From the NCBI GenBank assembly GCA_031258915.1, contig JAIRMD010000129.1, forward strand, positions 1-11,936: a stretch of DNA of 11,936 nt. The letters are read 5' to 3'. This document shows, piece by piece, positions 6,181 to 11,936 of this stretch. Under the pieces are notes generated by a model, which saw nothing but the letters and a program-made list of their open reading frames with translations, had not been told where the DNA came from and did not search any database. Origin of the DNA: Prevotellaceae bacterium. Lineage in GTDB: Bacteria; Bacteroidota; Bacteroidia; Bacteroidales; UBA932. Every line of letters begins with the position of its first letter. Positions within the stretch are counted from its first letter, which is position 1. The position numbers and the translations under genes were made by a program.

Positions 6181-8817
6181 ATGAATGTTGGATTTTTTAT
6201 TGGGGCGAAAGGGAAAAAAGAAGAAATGGTAACGAGCGCAAAAGCGCCTAAAGGTACACCGGGCAAGCAGAGCTTGAAAGCATCGGAACCAACCAAGAAA
6301 AAAACGTACACCTACGAGGAGGCTATCGCTGATGCTACAGCGTATTTCGGTGGGGATGAAATGGCCGCCAAAAACTGGGTGAACAAATATGCTTTGAAAG
6401 ATTCGTACGGTAACATTTACGAGCATACGCCCGTAGACATGCACCGGCGGCTGGCGCGCGAGCTGGCGCGCATAGAGAAGAAATATGCCAACCCGATGAG
6501 CGTAGACGAAATCTTTGAGCTGCTCGACAAATTCAGATACATCGTGCCGCAGGGAGGCCCTATGACCGGAATTGGCAACAGCTACCAGGTAGCGTCCCTC
6601 TCCAACTGCTTCGTGATAGGCGCTACGCCTCCCGCCGACTCCTACGGCGGCATCTTCCGCATCGACGAGGAGCAGGTGCAGCTCATGAAGCGGCGCGGCG
6701 GCGTGGGGCACGACATGTCGCACATTCGCCCCAGCGGAACGCCTGTGCTCAACAGCGCCCTCAACTCAACAGGGCTTGTACCCTTCATGGAGCGCTACTC
6801 CAACTCCACCCGCGAGGTGGCTATGGACGGCCGCCGCGGTGCCCTCATGCTGAGCGTTTCCGTAAAGCACCCCGACGCCGAAAAGTTTATCGACGCAAAA
6901 ATGGAAACCGGCAAGGTTACAGGGGCCAACGTCTCGGTGAAAATAGACAACGAGTTTATGAGGTGCGTAAAAAGTAGCGAGCCATACGCGCAGCAGTACC
7001 CTGTTGACGCGAGCGAGCCAAAAATCCGGAAGGAAATAGACGCGCAAAAGCTGTGGAATAAAATCATCCACAACGCATGGAAAAGCGCCGAGCCCGGCGT
7101 GCTCTTTTGGGATACCATCATAGAGCAGTCGGTGCCGGATTGCTACGCCGATATGGGCTTCCGCACCGTATCGACCAACCCCTGTGGAGAAATTCCGCTC
7201 TGCCCGTACGACAGCTGCCGCCTGGTGGCCATCAACCTGTACAGCTACGTAGAAAACCCGTTCACGCCAAAAGCTACTTTCGACGTTGATCTCTACAAAG
7301 AGCACGTGTACAAGGCTATGCGCATCATGGATGACGTGATTGACCTCGAGATCGAAAAGATAGACGCTATTCTTGCCAAAGTAGAAGCAGACCCCGAGCA
7401 GAATGATATAAAAAACGTGGAGTACAACCTGTGGAAAAAAATTCGCGAGAAAGCCATCGTTGGGCGCCGCACAGGCTTAGGCATTACGGCCGAAGGCGAT
7501 ATGCTGGCGGCTATGGGCCTGCGCTACGGCAGCGACGACGCTATTGCCTTCTCGGTAGATAAGCAAAAAAAACTCGCCGTAGAAGCGTACCGCGCATCGG
7601 TAACGCTGGCAAAAGAGCGCGGCGCGTTTAAGATATACGACGCCCAGCGCGAAAAAAACAACCCGATGATTAACCGTATTCGCGAAGCCGACCCCAAGCT
7701 GTACGAGGAAATGGAGCTGCACGGCCGCCGCAACATCGCCATGCTCACCATCGCCCCCACCGGCACCACAAGCATCATGACGCAAACTACTTCGGGCATT
7801 GAGCCGGTGTTCAGCCTGTTCTACAAGCGCCGCCGCAAGGTGAACCACAACGACAAAAATGTAAAGGTAGACTTTGTGGATAAAAAGGGGGATGCCTACG
7901 AGGAGTACTCCGTAGGGCACCACAAGTTTGTTACATGGCTCGAAGTAAACGGGTATAACGTGGACGAAATAGCAAGCGCAAGCCCAGAGTTCTTGCAGGC
8001 TGTGGCCGAAAAATCGCCCTACTACAAGTCAACCGCCAACGATGTGGACTGGGTAGCCAAAGTGAAAATGCAGGGGCAAATGCAGCAGTGGGTAGATCAC
8101 TCCATAAGCGCCACGGTAAACCTCCCCAACGACATCAGCGAAGAAATGGTGGCAAAGGTATACCAAACAGCATGGGAAAGCGGCTGCAAGGGTATAACGG
8201 TATACCGCGACGGCTCGCGCGACGGCATACTAATTACCCCCGACAGCAAAAAAGACAGCGACAAAAAAATGCCCACCAAGCGCCCGGATTCGCTGGAGGC
8301 CGACATTATTCGCTTCAAAAACGGAAACGAAGAGTGGATAGCTTTTGTCGGCCTGTACAACGGTAACCCCTACGAAATCTTTACCGGCGTGGCCACCGAA
8401 GACGGGCTTTGGCTGCCCAAATCGGTGGATAAGGGGCAAATTGTAAAGGCGGTTGACCCCGAGCTGGGCAAAATTTACAACCTCGAATATACCGACAAGC
8501 GCGGCATCACGCAGGTGGTAAAGGGTATTTCGTACATGTTCGACAAGGAGTTCTGGAACTACGCACGGCTCATCTCCGGCGTGCTGCGCAACGGTATGCC
8601 CATTGTTGACATCATCAACCTCATTGAAGGGTTGCACCTCAACAGCGAGACCATCAACACGTGGAAAAACGGCGTTGAGCGCGCCCTGAAGCGCTACATC
8701 CCCAACGGTACCGAAGCCAAGCAGGGAGAACGGTGCAGCACGTGCAGCTCAACGCAGCTCGTATACCAGGAAGGCTGCCTCATCTGCTTAAGCTGCGGCA
8801 ACTCCAAATGCGGATAA
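6181..8817 (+). CDS. nrdJ: adenosylcobalamin-dependent (class II) ribonucleotide reductase
   Basis: This enzyme reduces ribonucleotides to deoxyribonucleotides using a thiyl radical generated from adenosylcobalamin, so it needs neither oxygen nor a glycyl-radical activase. The 878-aa product has the three active-site cysteines. C143 lies in SNCFVIG; C335 in NPCGE is the thiyl site, with N333 and E337; C346 in DSC is the redox partner. The C335-C346 spacing of 11 equals that of Thermotoga maritima NrdJ. APTGTTS (525-531) is the substrate phosphate loop. After the barrel (to about residue 690) comes an extra C-terminal domain, then a Cys-rich tail with CxxC 852/855 and C866, C869, C872, C877. 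This tail resembles the zinc-ribbon and swinging-cysteine tails of the family. No ATP-cone is seen at the N-terminus. The first 40 or so residues are a Lys-rich, poorly conserved extension; M16 (6226), after a purine-rich stretch, is an alternative start. The next gene follows within 17 nt. Confidence 0.95.
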   Translation: MNVGFFIGAKGKKEEMVTSAKAPKGTPGKQSLKASEPTKKKTYTYEEAIADATAYFGGDEMAAKNWVNKYALKDSYGNIYEHTPVDMHRRLARELARIEKKYANPMSVDEIFELLDKFRYIVPQGGPMTGIGNSYQVASLSNCFVIGATPPADSYGGIFRIDEEQVQLMKRRGGVGHDMSHIRPSGTPVLNSALNSTGLVPFMERYSNSTREVAMDGRRGALMLSVSVKHPDAEKFIDAKMETGKVTGANVSVKIDNEFMRCVKSSEPYAQQYPVDASEPKIRKEIDAQKLWNKIIHNAWKSAEPGVLFWDTIIEQSVPDCYADMGFRTVSTNPCGEIPLCPYDSCRLVAINLYSYVENPFTPKATFDVDLYKEHVYKAMRIMDDVIDLEIEKIDAILAKVEADPEQNDIKNVEYNLWKKIREKAIVGRRTGLGITAEGDMLAAMGLRYGSDDAIAFSVDKQKKLAVEAYRASVTLAKERGAFKIYDAQREKNNPMINRIREADPKLYEEMELHGRRNIAMLTIAPTGTTSIMTQTTSGIEPVFSLFYKRRRKVNHNDKNVKVDFVDKKGDAYEEYSVGHHKFVTWLEVNGYNVDEIASASPEFLQAVAEKSPYYKSTANDVDWVAKVKMQGQMQQWVDHSISATVNLPNDISEEMVAKVYQTAWESGCKGITVYRDGSRDGILITPDSKKDSDKKMPTKRPDSLEADIIRFKNGNEEWIAFVGLYNGNPYEIFTGVATEDGLWLPKSVDKGQIVKAVDPELGKIYNLEYTDKRGITQVVKGISYMFDKEFWNYARLISGVLRNGMPIVDIINLIEGLHLNSETINTWKNGVERALKRYIPNGTEAKQGERCSTCSSTQLVYQEGCLICLSCGNSKCG

Positions 8818-8834
8818 CCAACCATGCCATTGAC

Positions 8835-9308
8835 ATGAACTGTATGCCGCAACTCTTTACCAACTTTATCCGTGAGCACCACGTGATGACGCTGGCCACA
8901 TGCGTCAACGATGAGCCTTACTGCTGCTCGCTGTTTTACGTGTATATGGAGGAGGAAGGCTGCTTTGTATTTTCGTCGGAAAGCAGCACCAAGCACATCC
9001 GCGACGTTGCCCATAACATGTACGTGAGCGCTAACATTACGCTCGAAACCGAAGCCGTAGGCAAAATTCAGGGCTTGCAGCTGCAAGGCTTGGCGTACCG
9101 TCCGCAGGAAGATATGGTAAAAGCGGCGCGACGAGCCTACATGCGCCGCTTTCCATACGCCACGCTGCTCAACACCACTTTTTGGATATTAGAGCCTACC
9201 TGGGCAAAGCTTACCAACAATCGCTTCGGCTTTGGCAAAAAAATGACGTGGAAAAAAGAAACGCTGATGGATACTGATTTCTTGAGCAAGAAAATCGGGC
9301 AAGCTTAA
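8835..9308 (+). CDS. UPF0306 / YhbP-like pyridoxamine 5'-phosphate oxidase-fold protein
   Basis: This is a small (157 aa) cytoplasmic protein that I match to the E. coli YhbP (UPF0306) group. Shared landmarks are a HHVMTLAT beta-strand start near residue 15, YMRRFP (102-107) and a C-terminal FGFGKKMTW (131-139). YhbP has HVVTW, NRRFP and LGFGKKMIW at the same places. The group has the split-barrel fold of FMN-binding pyridoxamine phosphate oxidase-like proteins. Its substrate is unknown, and flavin binding is an inference from the fold. Candidate starts are 8808 (overlapping the nrdJ end), 8835 and 8844. Alignment to YhbP fits 8835 or 8844, and no start has a clear Shine-Dalgarno sequence. 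It is probably cotranscribed with nrdJ. Its TAA (9306-9308) overlaps the stop of the convergent membrane-protein gene. Confidence 0.82.
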   Translation: MNCMPQLFTNFIREHHVMTLATCVNDEPYCCSLFYVYMEEEGCFVFSSESSTKHIRDVAHNMYVSANITLETEAVGKIQGLQLQGLAYRPQEDMVKAARRAYMRRFPYATLLNTTFWILEPTWAKLTNNRFGFGKKMTWKKETLMDTDFLSKKIGQA

Positions 9309-10537
9309 GCAAAGAACACGTAGGCCACCAGAATAGCCGCCACAATGCCCACCATATCGGCAATCAGGCCGCAGGTTACGGCGTAGCGCGTGTGCTTCAC
9401 GCCTACGCTGCCAAAGTAAACGGCAAGGATGTAAAACGTGGTATCGGTAGCACCCTGTATGGTCGATGCCAGTCGGCCTGTAAACGAATCTGCGCCGTAA
9501 GTTCTCATGGCGTCTACCATCATGCCGCGCGCGCCGCTTCCGCTCAGCGGCTTCATGAGCGCCGTGGGCAGCGCCCCCACAAAATCGGCGTTAACGCCCA
9601 TCCACCCAAAGAAAGCAGCAATGCCGTCCACCAAAGCGTCCATAGCCCCCGAAGCACGAAGCATGCCCACGGCAACCAGCATAGCCACCAAGTACGGGAT
9701 AATGGTAACGGCGGTTTTAAAGCCCTCCTTCGCGCCGTCAACAAACGCCTCGTACACGTTGATTCTCTTGCGCACCCCCGCCACAATAAACCCCACAACA
9801 ATGGCAAGCAGCAGCAGGTTTGCGCCAAAAGCGGAGTAAAGCCCAACCTTGTCTTTGGGCAGCGACGAAAAGAAAAAGGTAAGCAGCGCAACGGCAGCGG
9901 TAAGCCCCCCAAAAAACAGCAGCGTTGAGCGGTTGAGCAGGTTAATCTTTTGGTACAGGCAAACGGTAACAACCGCCGCAAGCGTAGAGCAGTACGTGGC
10001 AATCAGGATGGGCAGGAACACGTCGGAGGGGTTGGCAGCGCCCATTTGCGCGCGGTAAACCATAACGCTAATGGGGATGAGCGTTAGCCCCGATGTGTTG
10101 AGCGCAAGAAACATAATCATAGGGTTAGTTGCCCTGTCCTTTTGCGGGTTGAGCTCCTGCATTTGCTGCATGGCCTTTAGCCCGAGCGGCGTTGCGGCGT
10201 TGTCTAACCCCAGCATGTTGGCCGAGAGGTTCATGAAGATAGAGCCGTTGGCCGGATGATTTTTTGGTAAGTCCGGGAATAGCCTCCGAAAAACAGGTGC
10301 CGCCAAGCGCGAAAGAAAGGCAACAATCCCCCCGCGCTCGCCAATCTTCATAAAGCCCAGCCACAGCGACAGCACGCCCGTAAGCCCGAGGGAGAGCTCA
10401 AACGCGGTCTTGGCCGACTCAAAAGTTGACCCCATAAGGGTCGTGAATATTTCGGCATCGCCAAAGGCAAACGCCTTGACCAGCGCAACCGCAAAGGCCA
10501 CAAGAAAAAAACCTACCCAAATATAGTTCAGCACCAT
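9305..10537 (-). CDS. fused SpmA-SpmB-like nucleoside-recognition (Gate) domain membrane protein
   Basis: This 410-aa inner-membrane protein joins homologues of Bacillus subtilis SpmA and SpmB in one chain. Residues 1-200 resemble SpmA: LWLGFMKIGERGG (58-70), LFPDLPKNHPA (86-96), NMLGLDNAATPLGLKAM (107-123) and LALNTSGLTLIP (144-155). Residues 255-410 resemble SpmB: YEAFVDGAKEG (262-272), IIPYLVAMLVA (279-289), RASGA (294-298), KPLSGSGARGM (329-339), YGADSFTGRLAS (347-358) and QGATDTTFYILAVYFG (361-376). A hydrophobic joining segment spans about 205-255. In Bacillus the pair affects spore core dehydration. Members of this phylum do not form spores, so the role here is unknown; the Gate-domain family suggests transport. 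The start at 10537 gives the expected SpmA N-terminus. No clear promoter is seen in the 127 nt before it, so read-through from the ATPase gene is possible. Confidence 0.9.
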   Translation of the reverse strand: MVLNYIWVGFFLVAFAVALVKAFAFGDAEIFTTLMGSTFESAKTAFELSLGLTGVLSLWLGFMKIGERGGIVAFLSRLAAPVFRRLFPDLPKNHPANGSIFMNLSANMLGLDNAATPLGLKAMQQMQELNPQKDRATNPMIMFLALNTSGLTLIPISVMVYRAQMGAANPSDVFLPILIATYCSTLAAVVTVCLYQKINLLNRSTLLFFGGLTAAVALLTFFFSSLPKDKVGLYSAFGANLLLLAIVVGFIVAGVRKRINVYEAFVDGAKEGFKTAVTIIPYLVAMLVAVGMLRASGAMDALVDGIAAFFGWMGVNADFVGALPTALMKPLSGSGARGMMVDAMRTYGADSFTGRLASTIQGATDTTFYILAVYFGSVGVKHTRYAVTCGLIADMVGIVAAILVAYVFFA

Positions 10538-10664
10538 GCTAAGCGTTTTTTATAGTGTGATGAATAGCAATATTTTATGCAACATAGAATTGACTTTTTA
10601 TGCTTGCCTACGGAAACAATTAAGCCGGAATGCTGTAAAATTCAACCTTCTACAGCACCCCAGC
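10538..10664 (-). other. gap between ATPase and SpmAB-like genes with a small inverted repeat
   Basis: TGCTGTA (10631-10637) and TACAGCA (10651-10657) form a 7-bp perfect inverted repeat with a 13-nt loop, just past the stop of the leftward ATPase gene. No U-tract follows on the minus strand, so it would be at best a weak terminator or an mRNA 3'-end stabiliser. I find no convincing -33/-7 pair for the SpmAB-like gene. Confidence 0.35.
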
Positions 10665-11861
10665 TTAATACAGTAACCCAAACATCCACAACGGGATGCG
10701 ATTTCCAATGCCAACCTCTACCTCGTCAATCGCGAGGAACGAATCGGGAATGTCGGCTATTTGCGCAAACGATTTGCTTTTTCCGCCTACCTCAAAAATG
10801 AATTGCCCGTTGACGGTAAAGTCGCCCTTCGGCGCGTCTGTTACGCTGCTTACCGTTCTTAGCTGGTTGTAGAAAAAGGTTTCCCGCAAGTTGCCGATGT
10901 TCGTATTTTCGTTTCCCAAGGCGAAAGCAAGGTTCGGGTTATCCAAGTAAATCTTGGCCGGCTTGCTCAGCGGGCTTAGATTTTTACCGCTGGCACGCAG
11001 CAGCCCCAGCATCCTTGCCCTCTCCAAGAGCAGCAGGCTCTTCGGCAGGTTGCTCCTCTGGATGTCCACGTAGCTGCCCAGCTGGGACATGTTCGGCGCA
11101 AACGGCGCCAGCCCGGCAATAATGCCCAGCAGCCTTTTCAGCTTCTGCACCGAGGCAAACTCAATATTTTCCGTAGCCGGCAAATCGGTTTCCAGCACAG
11201 CGTTAACTGTGTTTACCAGCTTGCGCTTGTAGGAATGTACCCCTTCTTTGTAGTACGGAAAATAGCCGCTTTGCAGGTACTTCCTGAATAGCGGCATAAT
11301 CTTGATGCCGTTAGTAACATCAGAGGCAATCTCAACGTGCCTTTTCAGCAAGTCCTCCAGCGATACAGCCTGCACATTCTTAATGCCCTCAAACGACAGA
11401 AACTCCCTGAATGACAACCCGAAAAGTTCATACTCAACAGCCCTGCGGCTCAAGTCGGCGTTACCCTCGTAGATTTTCAGGATGGAAGAGCCGGAAAAAA
11501 CCGTATGTACCTCCGGGTAGGAATCGTAGATATTTTTCAGCTCCTGCGCCCAAGTGTTGTACGGGTACTTGTGCACCTCATCAATGAACAGGTAAACAAT
11601 ACCCTCCTGCCACAGCTTATACGCCAAGTCCACAAGGCGGTTATTGGCAAAGTAAAGGTTATCCAAGCTGACGTAAAAAGCTTTTGCCGTGTCAAGGTTC
11701 TGCTTAATGTACTGTAGCATCAGGGTTGTTTTCCCTGTGCCCCGTGCGCCAATGATGCCGGAAAGCCTATCTTCCCAGTGAACCTGCGGCATCAGGTATC
11801 TCACAAGCTGATTGCTGACCTGCTCCATCCGGTTTCTGTAAGTAGCAAGTAATGATTCCAT
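10665..11861 (-). CDS. AAA-type ATPase, DUF4143 family
   Basis: This is a 398-aa P-loop ATPase of the AAA/DUF4143 group, which is often multicopy in Bacteroidota genomes and has no settled function. Visible motifs are Walker A GARGTGKTT (38-46), Walker B IVYLFIDE (88-95) followed by HKYP, a sensor-1-like VFSGSS (121-126), and DLSRRAVEYELFGLSFREFL (136-155), which is typical where the ATPase core joins the C-terminal half. The C-terminal half has the DUF4143 character and ends near IFEVGGKSKSF and a final GLLY. The frame continues upstream to an ATG at 11927. I start at 11861 because the promoter -7 box (11906-11899) lies between them, so the upstream codons would not be transcribed; they also encode an atypical Tyr/Phe/Ile-rich stretch. 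No toxin, antitoxin or transposase partner is visible. Confidence 0.9.
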   Translation of the reverse strand: MESLLATYRNRMEQVSNQLVRYLMPQVHWEDRLSGIIGARGTGKTTLMLQYIKQNLDTAKAFYVSLDNLYFANNRLVDLAYKLWQEGIVYLFIDEVHKYPYNTWAQELKNIYDSYPEVHTVFSGSSILKIYEGNADLSRRAVEYELFGLSFREFLSFEGIKNVQAVSLEDLLKRHVEIASDVTNGIKIMPLFRKYLQSGYFPYYKEGVHSYKRKLVNTVNAVLETDLPATENIEFASVQKLKRLLGIIAGLAPFAPNMSQLGSYVDIQRSNLPKSLLLLERARMLGLLRASGKNLSPLSKPAKIYLDNPNLAFALGNENTNIGNLRETFFYNQLRTVSSVTDAPKGDFTVNGQFIFEVGGKSKSFAQIADIPDSFLAIDEVEVGIGNRIPLWMFGLLY

Positions 11862-11880
11862 AGCAAAAATGTAAATTAAA

Positions 11881-11935
11881 AATGTATATTTGAAAATGCA
11901 AAGGTAGCAATAAAATATATATTTCAAAATACATT
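11881..11935. repeat. imperfect inverted repeat bracketing the ATPase promoter
   Basis: The left arm AATGTATATTTGAAA (11881-11895) and the right arm TTTCAAAATACATT (11922-11935) are reverse complements except for one extra A in the left arm. The right arm contains the -33 element and the left arm covers the expected transcription start. Two half-sites placed this way suggest an operator for a dimeric regulator, or autoregulation. AT-rich chance similarity cannot be excluded. Confidence 0.45.
11899..11927 (-). promoter_or_regulatory. promoter of the AAA ATPase gene
   Basis: On the minus strand, TACCTTTG (11906-11899) matches the -7 consensus and TTG (11927-11925) lies 18 nt upstream, one short of the usual 19-21. 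Transcription would start near 11892, about 30 nt before the ATG at 11861. The bases around the -7 box (GCAAAGGTAGCAA on the plus strand) repeat those of the leftward promoter at 270-282. Confidence 0.55.
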
Positions 11936-11936
11936 C

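Noticed and set aside
7477..7923. 148-codon minus-strand open frame inside nrdJ
   Set aside because: It is antisense to conserved class II RNR codons; the open frame is explained by codon bias in nrdJ.
9392..9928. 178-codon plus-strand open frame opposite the SpmAB-like gene
   Set aside because: It is antisense to a clearly conserved membrane protein and its product is a Lys/His/Arg/Ala-rich mix with no family pattern.
10577..10801. 74-codon plus-strand open frame at the 3' end of the ATPase gene
   Set aside because: Most of it is antisense to DUF4143 codons; it has no promoter and no recognisable product.
11862..11927. 22-residue N-terminal extension of the AAA ATPase from ATG 11927
   Set aside because: The promoter lies inside this stretch, so it would not be in the transcript. 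The encoded Tyr/Phe/Ile-rich segment looks like translated AT-rich promoter DNA.
10665..11936. Mobile element or toxin-antitoxin module at the right edge
   Set aside because: The AAA ATPase has no adjacent toxin, antitoxin or transposase, and no terminal repeat with target duplication is visible.

Overview
The window looks like a chromosomal segment from a member of the Bacteroidota (Bacteroidetes). The evidence is a PorV-type component of the type IX secretion system (T9SS), which is confined to that phylum. In addition, several gene starts are preceded by a -33 TTG / -7 TAnnTTTG promoter rather than the E. coli -35/-10 pattern, and Shine-Dalgarno sequences are mostly absent. I cannot name a genus. 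No phage, transposon, CRISPR, tRNA or rRNA signals are visible, and most of the window reads as ordinary core genome.

Layout. Positions 1-522 hold no confident gene. They contain a hairpin, a palindrome, two possible leftward short frames, a divergent promoter pair arranged as an 11-bp inverted repeat (269-279 / 329-339), and a second rightward promoter just upstream of the first large gene. Positions 523-4098 (+) encode a SWIM-zinc-finger SNF2-family helicase/ATPase. Positions 4230-5456 (+) encode PorV with its own promoter, followed 29 nt later by ispF (5486-5986, +), an isoprenoid-precursor (MEP pathway) enzyme. After a 194-nt AT-rich gap comes a class II, adenosylcobalamin-dependent ribonucleotide reductase (6181-8817, +). 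It is closely followed by a small UPF0306/YhbP-like flavin-binding-fold protein (8835-9308, +).

The right third is on the minus strand. An AAA-type ATPase of the DUF4143 group (11861 to 10665) has a promoter embedded in an imperfect inverted repeat at the window edge. A fused SpmA-SpmB-like membrane protein (10537 to 9305) follows it. The fused gene converges on the YhbP-like gene so tightly that both stop codons lie in one TTAA (9305-9308).

These genes do not form one pathway. The clear units are porV-ispF (probably cotranscribed, functionally unrelated) and nrdJ-yhbP-like (probably cotranscribed). I found no convincing new multi-gene system. The items most worth following up are a perfect 20-bp-arm inverted repeat inside the helicase linker codons, the operator-like repeat around the ATPase promoter, the symmetric element across the porV start, and the structured left edge.
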